Of a stretch of DNA of 64,000 nt, positions 54,429 through 63,354 are shown in pieces (position 1 is the first letter of the stretch; each line of letters begins with the position of its first letter). Location: contig NZ_JADOTT010000003.1 in the NCBI RefSeq assembly GCF_016817355.1, positions 124,001 to 188,000 on the forward strand, written 5' to 3'. Under the pieces are notes generated by a model. It had not been told where the DNA came from, did no database searches, and saw only the letters and a list, made by a program, of their open reading frames with translations. Made by a program: the position numbers and the translations under genes. The DNA is from Maricaulis parjimensis (GTDB taxonomy: Bacteria; Pseudomonadota; Alphaproteobacteria; Caulobacterales; Maricaulaceae).

Positions 54429-55211
54429 ATGGCCGAGGCGAAACGGGTCACCGCATCTGTCCTCCTGATCGGGGATGAAGTCCTGTCCGGACGCACCCAG
54501 GACAAGAATCTCCAGCAGATCGCCCGCTTCCTCGCCCCGCTCGGTATCAATGTCGTGGAATGCCGCGTCGTGCCGGATATCGAGGACGAGATTGTCGAGG
54601 CCGTGAACACGCTGCGCGCCAAGACCGATTATGTCTTCACCACGGGCGGGATCGGCCCGACCCATGACGACATCACCGCTGACAGCATCGCCAAGGCCTT
54701 TGGCATGTCGATCGATGTCCGCGCCGATGCGATGGAGATCATCGAGCACTGGTATGCCAAGACCCAGACCCCCGTCACCGAGAGCCGCAAGCGCATGGCC
54801 CGCATTCCGGAAGGCTCCAGCCTGATCGAGAATCCGGTTTCCGGCGCGCCCGGCTTCCAGACGGAGAATGTCTTCACCATGGCCGGCGTGCCCGCCATCT
54901 GCCGCGGCATGCTGGAAGACATCGCTCACCGTCTCGAGAAGGGCGCCGTCACCCTGTCCCGCTCGGTGAAGGGCGATAATCTGCGCGAAGGCGAGATCGC
55001 CGAGGCGCTGGGCGCGCTGCAGGACGAAAATCCGAACGTCTCGATCGGCTCCTATCCCTATTTCATGGAAGTGAAGGACGGGAAGATCAAACGCGGCACC
55101 CATCTCGTCGCCCGCTCCACCGATAGTGCCGAGCTGGACGCCGTCATCGACGCCCTGACGAACATGGTCAGCGATCTGGGCTATGCCCCGCGGGTGGATC
55201 CGGAAGACTAA
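54429..55211 (+). CDS. MoaB/CinA N-terminal-like molybdopterin-binding protein
   Basis: A 260-residue protein with the MoCF/MoaB domain: LIGDEVLSGRTQDKN at the start and FTTGGIGPTHDDITADSIAKA (the GGxGPTxDD motif). This resembles the N-terminal half of CinA, but the C-terminal deamidase/NMN-hydrolase domain is absent. Some relatives make or handle molybdenum cofactor; others are ADP-ribose pyrophosphatases. It stands divergent from sfsA. Confidence 0.85.
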   Translation: MAEAKRVTASVLLIGDEVLSGRTQDKNLQQIARFLAPLGINVVECRVVPDIEDEIVEAVNTLRAKTDYVFTTGGIGPTHDDITADSIAKAFGMSIDVRADAMEIIEHWYAKTQTPVTESRKRMARIPEGSSLIENPVSGAPGFQTENVFTMAGVPAICRGMLEDIAHRLEKGAVTLSRSVKGDNLREGEIAEALGALQDENPNVSIGSYPYFMEVKDGKIKRGTHLVARSTDSAELDAVIDALTNMVSDLGYAPRVDPED

Positions 55212-55322
55212 GCACGCCCGCCCAAACCAACCCGCCCCCAAATCGCCCCGATTTCGTCTTTTCCCTGCGCAGATTGGCTTTCACCTTTCCGGTCGAGGGA
55301 AGACAAGGGAAGGGGAGATGCC

Positions 55323-57017
55323 ATGAAACGGGCACTCTTGCTGGCCAGCGCCATCGGCGTGGCCGTTGCCGGCTGTACAGCCACGATCGATAACCAGCGT
55401 GAACGTCAAAGCGCTGAAGAAATGGCACCGCCATCTCCGCCGCCTCCCGCTCCGCCACCGCCGCCCGCTCCGCCCCCGCCGCCCGGCGGCTATGCGTCCG
55501 CCGACATGGTCGCAGTGACGGCCGCCCGCTTCGCCAGCAGCCCGCGTCCCCCCGTCATCATTGGCCAGCCCGCACCGGAAGACCGGGAGCGCTATGAGGA
55601 TGTCGACGCCAACCCGGTCATCTCCACCGCCGACGAACCCGTCTCCACCTTCTCCATCGATGTCGACACGGCCAGCTATGCCGTGGTGCGCGACTATCTG
55701 ATGGATGGGGATCGTCTGCCGCCCTCCGATGCCGTGCGCATCGAGGAGATGATCAATTATTTCGATTATGACTATGCCCTGCCGGACGGTCCCGAAGAGC
55801 CCTTCGCCACCCATGTCACGGTCACGCCCAATCCGTGGAATGCCAATACCCAGCTCATGCATGTCGGCATCCAGGGTTTCGAGATCATTCCCGACGAGCG
55901 TCCGCGCGCCAATCTGGTCTTCCTGATCGATGTTTCCGGCTCGATGAATTCCCCGGACAAGCTGCCGCTCGCCGTGCAGGCCATGCACATGCTGGTCGAC
56001 GAGCTGGAGCCGGACGACACCGTCTCCATCGTCGTTTATGCCGGGGCCGCCGGGGCCGTGCTGGAACCGACCCGGGCTCGCGACAGCCGCCGCATTCACG
56101 AGGCCCTCGACCGTCTGAGTGCAGGCGGCTCCACCGCCGGCGGGGCAGGTCTGGCTCTGGCCTATGATTTCGCCCGTCAGAATTTCGACGAGGATGCGGT
56201 CAATCGCGTCATGCTGCTCACCGATGGGGATTTCAATGTCGGTGTGACGCGCGATGAAAGCCTGGAAGACTATGTCGCCCGCCAGCGCGACAGCGGCATC
56301 TATCTCTCCGTGATGGGTTTCGGGCGCGGCAATTACAATGACCAGCTCATGCAGACCATCGCCCAGGCCGGCAATGGCACGGCCGGTTATATCGACAGCC
56401 GCCGCGAGGCGCGCCGCATGCTGGTCGAGGAGAGCTTCTCCTCGCTCTTCCCGATCGCCAATGATGTGAAAATCCAGGTCGAGTTCAATCCGGCCCGCGT
56501 CGCCGAATATCGGCTCATCGGTTATGAGACACGTCTGCTGGACCGGGCCGATTTCAATAATGACGCCGTGGATGCCGGCGAGGTCGGTTCCGGCCATGCC
56601 GTCACCGCCATCTACGAGATTGCAGCACCGGGTTCTGAAGGCGTGCTGATGGATCCGTTGCGCTATGGCGGCAATAGTGAACCCGCCGCAGACCTGTCCG
56701 GCGAATTCGGCCTTGTCCGCCTGCGCTACAAAGAACCGGGCGAGGATGAGAGCATCTTGATGGAACGCACCGTCACCGATGCCGACGCGGTGGAGCGCTT
56801 CATGGATGCGGACAGCGAGGTCCGTTTCTCCGTCTCCGTCGCCGGCTTCGCCCAGATCTTGCGCGGCGATCCCTATCTGGCCGGGGACTATTCCTTCGAC
56901 AGCGTCATCGGCGCCGCTTCCGGCGCGCTGGGGGAAGACGAGTTCGGCTATCGCGCCGAATTCATCGACCTCGTCGAACGCGCGCAAGCGCTCTCGGAAG
57001 AGGTGACCAAGCCGTAA
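55323..57017 (+). CDS. Von Willebrand factor A-domain lipoprotein (YfbK-like)
   Basis: A 564-residue lipoprotein (lipobox AVAGC, Cys17). A Pro-rich linker of about 20 residues (pattern PPSPPPPAPPPPP) follows. The N-terminal SIDVDTASYAVVRDYL and INYFDYDY segments match the vWF_A N-terminal region, and the vWA domain carries the MIDAS motif DVSGSMNS (about residue 201) with TDGDFNVG. The C-terminal DUF3520 region includes GLVRLRYKEPGEDES. Such proteins are anchored outside and bind partners through a metal site. Function unknown. Confidence 0.9.
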   Translation: MKRALLLASAIGVAVAGCTATIDNQRERQSAEEMAPPSPPPPAPPPPPAPPPPPGGYASADMVAVTAARFASSPRPPVIIGQPAPEDRERYEDVDANPVISTADEPVSTFSIDVDTASYAVVRDYLMDGDRLPPSDAVRIEEMINYFDYDYALPDGPEEPFATHVTVTPNPWNANTQLMHVGIQGFEIIPDERPRANLVFLIDVSGSMNSPDKLPLAVQAMHMLVDELEPDDTVSIVVYAGAAGAVLEPTRARDSRRIHEALDRLSAGGSTAGGAGLALAYDFARQNFDEDAVNRVMLLTDGDFNVGVTRDESLEDYVARQRDSGIYLSVMGFGRGNYNDQLMQTIAQAGNGTAGYIDSRREARRMLVEESFSSLFPIANDVKIQVEFNPARVAEYRLIGYETRLLDRADFNNDAVDAGEVGSGHAVTAIYEIAAPGSEGVLMDPLRYGGNSEPAADLSGEFGLVRLRYKEPGEDESILMERTVTDADAVERFMDADSEVRFSVSVAGFAQILRGDPYLAGDYSFDSVIGAASGALGEDEFGYRAEFIDLVERAQALSEEVTKP

Positions 57018-57097
57018 CTGCGGTGAAGCGCCAGAGGGGCTGATACCCCCTCTGGCCCCGCCCCCGAAGGCGTGTAGGATCGCCCCGCACACCAGCC

Positions 57098-57184
57098 GCG
57101 GGCGTGGCGGAATTGGTAGACGCAGCAGACTTAAAATCTGTCGGCCGCAAGGTCATGCCGGTTCAAGTCCGGCCGCCCGCACCA
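57098..57184 (+). tRNA. tRNA-Leu (anticodon UAA)
   Basis: The acceptor stem GCGGGCG pairs with CGCCCGC, followed by A and encoded CCA (87 bases in all). The anticodon arm 57125-57141 has the loop CTTAAAA, giving anticodon TAA (57132-57134), reading UUA leucine codons. A long variable arm and the T arm (GGTTCAAGTCC) are present, as expected for a type II tRNA. Confidence 0.96.
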
Positions 57185-57282
57185 GGTTTTGATCTCACGG
57201 CAGTTCGCTGCGCGAACGCCTCCGATGGGGCGGCGCATCAGGCGCCGGCGCGCAGGCGCGCTTGCGGGCCGTTGGCCCGGTG

Positions 57283-57990
57283 CTAACCCCGCTTCTTCCG
57301 CGGCATCATCCACATCAGCCGGTAGATCGTCAGCACGACCCCCGCCAGACCAAACACGATCGACACCGCCGCGAACATCTTGATCCACCAGGAATTGAAA
57401 TTCTCCCGCGTGTCCCAATCCATGATGTGCAGGCCCCAGAAGAAGTCATAGACGCGCCACAGTGTGGTGCGCACGGCGCGGAGTTCGCCGGTCTGGGAGT
57501 TGATGTAGAAGGTCGCCGGGTCTTCCGGGCCAAACTCGAACCGCCAGGCGGGCACGCCCAGCCCGGCTTCGCGCGGCGGAGTGTCCAGGCGGTCCTGGGA
57601 GACCAGCTCACCCTCACCGGCATAGCGGAAGAGCGCGATCTGGCGGGCGAGGTCTTCAGAGACCGGGGTGAGGTCGGCACCGGTGCGGGCATCCACCATG
57701 GCGGGGCCATTTTCGGTGGTCAGGCGCCAGACCGGTCCACCGGCCAGCCAGCCGGTCGTCGCATCGGTGACCGGTGAGGTCTGCGTCGCCAGCACGTCGG
57801 CCAGGGGCAGGGCGTCCTCCGCCCAGTCGATGGAGGCTTCCTGCACGGGCGTGCGCAAATGCTCGCCGCGCACGGTCTCGATATCCCACAGCACCATGAT
57901 CAGGCCGGAGATCAGCCACAGCATTACCTGGACGCCGACCACCAGGCCCAGCCAGAGATGGATCTGACCCATCAGTCGAAACAGTTTCAT
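57283..57990 (-). CDS. PepSY-associated membrane protein
   Basis: A 235-residue protein with membrane segments near residues 12-35 and 203-226, and a soluble middle with a PepSY-like repeat (GEGELVSQDRLDT to TFYINSQTGELRAVRTT). The C-terminal part, RVYDFFWGLHIMDW followed by a helix and basic RKKRG tail, is typical of PepSY-TM proteins linked to TonB receptors and metal reduction. It is the last gene of a probable DUF2946-TonB receptor-PepSY operon. Confidence 0.82.
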   Translation of the reverse strand: MKLFRLMGQIHLWLGLVVGVQVMLWLISGLIMVLWDIETVRGEHLRTPVQEASIDWAEDALPLADVLATQTSPVTDATTGWLAGGPVWRLTTENGPAMVDARTGADLTPVSEDLARQIALFRYAGEGELVSQDRLDTPPREAGLGVPAWRFEFGPEDPATFYINSQTGELRAVRTTLWRVYDFFWGLHIMDWDTRENFNSWWIKMFAAVSIVFGLAGVVLTIYRLMWMMPRKKRG

Positions 57991-58052
57991 GCGATCTCCC
58001 CCGAAAAGCCGAAACGGCCACCGCGACCCTAGCCGCGGTGGCCGCTCAAGGG

Positions 58053-60146
58053 CTAGCCCCGGATGCTCAGGCGCAGGCCCAGCGAGCGTTCATTGCCCGG
58101 CAGGCGTTCGCCCAGGGCAATGTCGGAGCCGGCATTGCGGTTATATCCGGCCAGATGGTCGCGCCAGGCCTGGTCGAGAATATTCTCGATCCCGGCTGAC
58201 AGGCTGACACCCTCGCGGATATCCCAGCGGGCATAGGCATTGAGCAGGACCTGACCCGGCGTTGCCTCTTCACCATTGGACAGCGAGACCCGGTCCTGCT
58301 CGGCGGTCGCCAGCGTTTCCAGGGTCGCGCTCCAGACAGACGCGTCATAGCTGACCCCCACCCGCAGATTGGGCGGCGCGACGCGATAGAGATGGTCGTT
58401 GATATCGCGGCGCTCGCCGCGCACCACTGACAGGGTGCCATCCACCCGCCAGTGTGCATCGACCCGATAGCCGAAATCCGTATCCAGCCCGTAGAGCTCC
58501 GCCTCGACATTGCCGAAGCGCAGCGGGGTCGGGTCGCCATTCATGTTGGACACCATCTCCACCGGCGTATTGATCACGCCCGGCGTGGCATCAAAGGGCA
58601 CACCCTGGATGTAGTTCTCGATCCGGCGGATGAAGAGAGTGGGGCGGGCATAGGCATTGGCGCTGGCCCAATCCAGACCGATCTCGCCGACCCAGGCGGT
58701 CTCGGCTTCCAGATCGATATCCCCGACATAGGTATTGCCATCAGCCAGCCCGCCACTGGCCGGTGTCGGCAGCCAGGCAAAGCGCTCCACATAGCCCGGC
58801 GCGCGGGTCTTGCGGGCCAGGTTCACGCGCAGCGTCGTGCTGTCATTGAGCGGACGCCACAAACGCGCCACCGCGTCCAGCGTGTCATCCTCCCAGTTCC
58901 GGTCCGACATGTTGAACGCCATGGCCAGCATGCCCGGCATGGCCGGAACCGCAGCGCCAGTCATGGCCAGTCCGGCCTCGGCGGTGTGGTGATCCACCCG
59001 CAGGCCCAGCTCGCCCTGCCAGCCGGACGGCAGCGCACCGGCCCATTCCACGAACCCGCCCGTCCGTTCCATTCCGATGTCCGGGAAGGAGGTCAGGAAG
59101 AAGGCGGAATTGGCCGGATTGGTGATGGTGACGCTGTGATCGGCGGCACGGTGATCCAGACCGAAGCGCAGTTCACCGCCCATCGCATCCGTCGCCAGAG
59201 CAGCCGCAAACGTCCGCGTCTCAGCCTGCGCATAGGTCTCGCGCCAGCGCATCATCGCCGGGGCTGGACGCAGATCGTAATTATTCATGGCATGGTCGAC
59301 ATCGTTCCAGCCGGCCCGCAGCTCCAGACGGACCGTGTCGAAATCGCCGCGATAACGGATCTGCGCCATGTCCGTGTCGAAATAGCGGATATCCATCGCG
59401 AAGGGCGGATTGCCGGTCGGTCCGGTTTCGCTGCGGCGGAGGTCCAGCGCCAGTTCATGACGGCCCGACTGCCAGCCGCCGCCCAGTCCGATGACGCGGC
59501 GCTCATGCTCGGATCCGCCAATCGTCCCATAGGGTGTTTCGCGGTCGCTGCCGGCCTCCTGCGAACCCAGAAGGTGAAAGCGCCAGCTCTCATTGGCCAG
59601 GCTGACAAGCCCGCCCGCGGCATAGCTCTCATCCGCCGTGTGACCGGCCAGGGTGAGGTCATAGCCCAGGGTGAAATCGTCACCCTCGCCAAAGCGCGAG
59701 GATTTCAGCACAGCATCCAGACCGCCTGCCAGACCGGGACCGGCGCTGACCGGGCTGATGCCGCGGTCCACCTCGATCCGCTCGATCAGTGGCACGGGCG
59801 CATAGTGCAGGGGCGGGTCCATCAGGTTCGGGCCACCCGAGGCAAAGCTCTGCCCATTGATGCGGATATTCAGGCGGGAGCCGAACAGGCCGCGATACTG
59901 GACCTGGCCGGACAGGACGCCATTTCCCAGGCTGGCGGCGCCCGGCAGGCGGGCGATCAGCGCGGTCGTGTCGGCACCGGCGATGACAGGTTCGCTCTCC
60001 GGTGAGACGGATCGGGTCTGCGTCAGCGCCGCGCGTTGGCCGGTCACGGTGATGACATCGGTCAGTGGTGTGGCTTGGGCCAGAACGGCCGGGGAGGCCG
60101 ACAGGGACAGTGCGGCCAGGCTGACCGGCAGGAGAATTTTGGACAT
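58053..60146 (-). CDS. TonB-dependent outer membrane receptor, probably for copper or another metal
   Basis: A 697-residue receptor with a signal peptide (ending AVLA-QA, residue ~23), a TonB-box/plug region (VITVTGQ, then VQYRGLFGSRLNIRINGQ) and a 22-strand barrel ending LGLRLSIRG. The plug contains SGGPNLMDPP, which aligns in my memory with the OprC/NosA family copper-binding stretch but has Gly where OprC has its ligand Cys. A Met-rich loop (AMPGMLAMAFNM) lies in the barrel. It lies between DUF2946 and PepSY genes, a common setting for copper-related uptake. Substrate is inferred. Confidence 0.8.
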   Translation of the reverse strand: MSKILLPVSLAALSLSASPAVLAQATPLTDVITVTGQRAALTQTRSVSPESEPVIAGADTTALIARLPGAASLGNGVLSGQVQYRGLFGSRLNIRINGQSFASGGPNLMDPPLHYAPVPLIERIEVDRGISPVSAGPGLAGGLDAVLKSSRFGEGDDFTLGYDLTLAGHTADESYAAGGLVSLANESWRFHLLGSQEAGSDRETPYGTIGGSEHERRVIGLGGGWQSGRHELALDLRRSETGPTGNPPFAMDIRYFDTDMAQIRYRGDFDTVRLELRAGWNDVDHAMNNYDLRPAPAMMRWRETYAQAETRTFAAALATDAMGGELRFGLDHRAADHSVTITNPANSAFFLTSFPDIGMERTGGFVEWAGALPSGWQGELGLRVDHHTAEAGLAMTGAAVPAMPGMLAMAFNMSDRNWEDDTLDAVARLWRPLNDSTTLRVNLARKTRAPGYVERFAWLPTPASGGLADGNTYVGDIDLEAETAWVGEIGLDWASANAYARPTLFIRRIENYIQGVPFDATPGVINTPVEMVSNMNGDPTPLRFGNVEAELYGLDTDFGYRVDAHWRVDGTLSVVRGERRDINDHLYRVAPPNLRVGVSYDASVWSATLETLATAEQDRVSLSNGEEATPGQVLLNAYARWDIREGVSLSAGIENILDQAWRDHLAGYNRNAGSDIALGERLPGNERSLGLRLSIRG

Positions 60147-60213
60147 GGAAATACGCTCCGAAGCCCGCAGCGCTCGGGCTGCGGGTCATTGATTCACAAA
60201 CAGGTTTGGGAAA

Positions 60214-60627
60214 TCAGAGCGTGGCGGGTGGAGCGCGGGCCGGCGGCAGCCGATCCTGCGGTGTAGCGGCGGCGCGCGTGACGACAAGCGGGGCAGGCGC
60301 GTCCGATTGCGACAGGGTGGGGACCCAGGTCGCGATTTCGACCAGCGGCGCATCGGCCGCGGCCATGGCAGCGGTACAGGGCGGTCGCGGATCATCCTGA
60401 TCCGTCGTGCCGTGGGCGGTGTCGCTGACCTCACCGGTTTCCAGATTGACCCAGCGGGTGGCACTGCCCTGACCGGTACAGAAAACGACGGAGAGCGATC
60501 CGTCCGTGCCGCGATCGAGCATATAGCCCTGCGGAATGGCCGAATGCACACTGGCCGCAATCAGGGCCAGGGCGAGCAGGCACTGGGCAAACAACCCGCG
60601 CGCATATCTCAGATTCGACAGCATCAT
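60214..60627 (-). CDS. DUF2946 family protein
   Basis: About 137 residues from ATG 60627 (a second ATG is at 60624; the track-like upstream start at 60654 is also possible). One N-terminal hydrophobic segment is followed by HSAIPQGYMLDRGTDGSLSVVFCTGQG, the characteristic DUF2946 region, and a Cys in PPCTAAM. Family members often sit beside copper uptake genes. It is first of the minus-strand run leading to the TonB receptor, 67 bases away. Confidence 0.75.
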   Translation of the reverse strand: MMLSNLRYARGLFAQCLLALALIAASVHSAIPQGYMLDRGTDGSLSVVFCTGQGSATRWVNLETGEVSDTAHGTTDQDDPRPPCTAAMAAADAPLVEIATWVPTLSQSDAPAPLVVTRAAATPQDRLPPARAPPATL

Positions 60628-60716
60628 CACGGCATTAGCATCGCGCCTGTGCACAAGCCATGCGGCATATCACCCTTGCACTGGGCAAGCTGCCGGGCCG
60701 GGGCTAGCCTGCGCTC

Positions 60717-61337
60717 ATGCCCCATCGCGCGGTCCATACCCATTTGCTCGACGCTGCCGAACCGCTCTTTCCGGAACTGCACACGGCGCTGACGCGCCTG
60801 GGGCCGCTGGAATTTCCGCGGCGGGCTGACAAGGCGTTTCCGGAATATCTCTGCCGCGCCATCGCCGGCCAGCAGATCTCCGTGAAAGCCGCCCGCAGCA
60901 TCTGGTCCCGCGTGGAGGAGAGTGCCGGCGGCGCATCGCTGCTGGACCATTTCCATGAGGGCAATACGGACTGCCTGCGCGGTTGCGGCCTCTCCGGCGC
61001 CAAGACGAAGACCATCATTACCATTGCTGACACGCATCGCTCGATCGGGCTGGATACCGACGAGCTGCGCGCCCTCAGCGTGCCCGAGCGCACCGCCCGC
61101 CTGACCGCGATCTGGGGTGTCGGCCAGTGGACGGCAGACATGATGAACATGTTCTATTTCGGTGAGCCCGACATCTGGCCCGATGGCGATGTCGCCGCCC
61201 GCAAGACGCTGGAACGCCTCACTTCCAAGCGCCGCAAGACGGTCCGCACGGCGCAGATGTTCAAACCCTACCGCTCCTGGCTCGCCCTCTACATGTGGGC
61301 CCATGTCGACGCGCCGCCGGACGGGGAAGCGGTGTAA
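60717..61337 (+). CDS. AlkA-like DNA-3-methyladenine glycosylase (HhH-GPD)
   Basis: A 206-residue base-excision glycosylase. The helix-hairpin-helix GPD region is clear: WGVGQWTADMMNMFYF, followed by the catalytic Asp in PDGDVAARK. The N-terminal AIAGQQISVKAARSIWSR matches AlkA/MagIII-type proteins without the extra N-terminal domain. It removes alkylated purines. Divergent from the DUF2946 gene; no SOS box was seen in the gap. Confidence 0.9.
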   Translation: MPHRAVHTHLLDAAEPLFPELHTALTRLGPLEFPRRADKAFPEYLCRAIAGQQISVKAARSIWSRVEESAGGASLLDHFHEGNTDCLRGCGLSGAKTKTIITIADTHRSIGLDTDELRALSVPERTARLTAIWGVGQWTADMMNMFYFGEPDIWPDGDVAARKTLERLTSKRRKTVRTAQMFKPYRSWLALYMWAHVDAPPDGEAV

Positions 61338-61484
61338 GTCCCCGCCGCAAATTGCCCTATACGTCACTTCATCGACGGCTCGACATCGCATACCGCCCCC
61401 TCTAACGTCCCGGTGAACACGGTTTGCCCGCACGACGCCACCAGAAGCACATGCAGGGCTGGTCACGCCACAAAGGGGAAGAAC

Positions 61485-62447
61485 ATGGCCGAACCCGATA
61501 TCCTGAAAGGCAAGCTGCGCCTGCCGGTCTTTGGCTCGCCGCTTTTCATCATTTCCAATCCGGATCTCGTCCTGGCCCAGTGCAAGGCCGGCATTGTCGG
61601 TTCTTTCCCGGCGCTGAATGCGCGTCCGGTCAGCCAGCTGGACGAATGGCTCGACCAGATCACGTCCGAGCTGGAGAGCTATAACCGCGCCAATCCGGAT
61701 GCGCCGGCCGCGCCCTTCGCCGTGAACCAGATCGTGCACCGCTCCAACCAGCGGCTCGAAGAGGACATGGCCCTGTGCGAGAAGTACAAGGTGCCGGTCG
61801 TCATCACCTCGCTGGGGGCCCGCGAGGATGTGAACCAGGCCGTGAAGGGCTGGGGCGGCATCTCCCTGCACGATGTGATCAACCAAAAATTTGCCCACAA
61901 GGCGATCGAGAAGGGCGCGACCGGCCTGATCTGTGTCGCCGCCGGGGCCGGCGGTCATGCCGGGGCGCTCTCGCCCTTCGGCTTCATCGCCGAGACGCGG
62001 TCCTGGTTTGACGGCCCGATCCTGTGTTCCGGCTCGATCTCGACCGGTGGTGGCGTGCTGGCGGCCCAGGCCATGGGTGCCGATTATGCCTATATCGGCT
62101 CTGCCTTCATCGCGACCGAAGAGGCGCGCGCTGAAGAGGCCTACAAGGCCGCCATCGTGGAGAGCTCGGCCGAGGACATTGTCTATTCCAACCTCTTCAC
62201 CGGTGTGCACGGCAATTACCTGAAGAAGTCGATCATCGATGCCGGTCTCGACCCGGACAATCTGCCCGAGAGCGATCCGTCCAAGATGGATTTCGGCTCC
62301 GGCGGCGGTTCCAAGGCCAAGGCCTGGAAGGACATCTGGGGTTCCGGTCAGGGTATCGGTTCGGTCAAGGCCGTGCGTCCGGCTGCCGAGTATATCGCCC
62401 AGCTCGGCGCCGAATACGAAGCCGCCAAGGCGCGTCTCTGCAGCTAG
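61485..62447 (+). CDS. Nitronate monooxygenase (2-nitropropane dioxygenase family)
   Basis: I start it at ATG 61485 (AAGGGGAAG upstream); an upstream frame to 61413 is not needed. The 320-residue FMN enzyme has PFAVNQIVH, a GAGGHAGALSPFGF phosphate-binding loop and SGSISTGGGVLAAQAMGADYAYIGSAF. It probably oxidises alkyl nitronates. It stands alone after the glycosylase gene and ends at a strong terminator shared with the HAD gene. Confidence 0.92.
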   Translation: MAEPDILKGKLRLPVFGSPLFIISNPDLVLAQCKAGIVGSFPALNARPVSQLDEWLDQITSELESYNRANPDAPAAPFAVNQIVHRSNQRLEEDMALCEKYKVPVVITSLGAREDVNQAVKGWGGISLHDVINQKFAHKAIEKGATGLICVAAGAGGHAGALSPFGFIAETRSWFDGPILCSGSISTGGGVLAAQAMGADYAYIGSAFIATEEARAEEAYKAAIVESSAEDIVYSNLFTGVHGNYLKKSIIDAGLDPDNLPESDPSKMDFGSGGGSKAKAWKDIWGSGQGIGSVKAVRPAAEYIAQLGAEYEAAKARLCS

Positions 62448-62468
62448 GCGCAGAGCCTGCCAGACAGC

Positions 62469-62502
62469 AAAAAGGCCGGTCCCCGAGGGGCCGGCCTTTT
62501 TT
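62469..62502. terminator. Bidirectional terminator between nitronate monooxygenase and HAD genes
   Basis: A stem AAAAAGGCCGG(T)CCCC with GGGGCCGGCCTTTTT and a two-base loop; T-runs on both sides. It ends both convergent genes. Confidence 0.93.
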
Positions 62503-62521
62503 CTTGCTCAATGCGCCGGGT

Positions 62522-63184
62522 TCAGGCGCGTTGGGCCTGGCTCGTTCGAGTGATCGCATAGGGCGCGATTTCGCCCGGCGCTCGGAACATCACGTCCGGA
62601 TCCTGCGCGTCCAGCACCGCCTCGGTGGCAAAGCCCCAATTGACGGCCCCCGCCACACAATGCGTTTCGCGCGCCGCCTCGATATCGCGCACTTCGTCGC
62701 CGATACTCAGCGTACGGTCCGCGGTCGTGCCTGCCTTCTTCATTACCTTGCGGAAGATGGAGGCCTTGCCGAACAGGGCCGCACCACAGGCGAAAATCTC
62801 GAAATGCCGGCACAGGTCCTCACCCAGCACAGCGCGGACGGCGGTCTCGCCATTCGAGGACACCACGGCCAGCGTGATCCCCGCGGCTGACAGGTCCTCG
62901 ATCATCGCGCGAATACCGTCAAACAGATGGATCTTGTCGACATTTTCCGCGGCGCGCGCCCGCACGTCGGCGGCCAGGAAGGGGACTTTCCAGGCCGGAA
63001 TGCTCAGCTCGTTCATGATCTGTTTGGGAGTCAGCCCGCGCAGCTCTTCCGCGCGTTCGCTGTCGATCGGCGGCAGTCCATGCTTGTCCACCAGGTCCGC
63101 CAATTCCGTACGGAACCAGGTCAGACTGTCGGCCAGCGTGCCGTCAAAATCGAAAATAACCAGATCGTAGCGTGCCAAACTCAA
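62522..63184 (-). CDS. HAD-superfamily phosphatase (phosphoglycolate phosphatase-like)
   Basis: A 220-residue HAD hydrolase with DFDGTLADSL near the N-terminus, a helical cap (about residues 20-90), the VVSSNGE motif and the C-terminal SIGDEVRDIEAA metal-binding loop. It resembles phosphoglycolate phosphatase or related beta-phosphoglucomutase-like phosphatases. Substrate cannot be assigned. Convergent with the nitronate monooxygenase gene. Confidence 0.85.
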   Translation of the reverse strand: MSLARYDLVIFDFDGTLADSLTWFRTELADLVDKHGLPPIDSERAEELRGLTPKQIMNELSIPAWKVPFLAADVRARAAENVDKIHLFDGIRAMIEDLSAAGITLAVVSSNGETAVRAVLGEDLCRHFEIFACGAALFGKASIFRKVMKKAGTTADRTLSIGDEVRDIEAARETHCVAGAVNWGFATEAVLDAQDPDVMFRAPGEIAPYAITRTSQAQRA

Positions 63185-63354
63185 CCGTCCCGCCTCTTGC
63201 CTTGCTCGCGCTCAGCCGCTTGGCGGCCTCCCATCGGCCTTGTCTGACCGATTCTTGTGACAAGTAGACGTCGTAACGCATTCACTCGGATACGAAAACG
63301 GGCGGAGGTCAAAAAACGCTCCGCCCGCTGACAATTTCCGCGATCCGCGAAATA
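63185..63354. other. Intergenic region before ald terminator
   Basis: 170 bases between the HAD gene start and the ald stop. Apart from the ald terminator stem (63295-63327) nothing is recognised. Confidence 0.5.
63295..63327 (-). terminator. Rho-independent terminator after ald
   Basis: Positions 63299-63307 pair with 63319-63327 (CGGGCGGAG with CTCCGCCCG) around an 11-base loop that contains an A-run. Minus-strand T-run of four follows. It lies 28 bases after the ald stop. Confidence 0.75.

Noticed and set aside
54402-55241. Minus-strand frame over the MoaB/CinA-like gene
   Set aside because: Shadow of the + strand gene, which has the GGxGPTxDD motif.
57104-57286. Small + strand open frame over the tRNA-Leu gene
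   Set aside because: It is the tRNA sequence itself read as protein.
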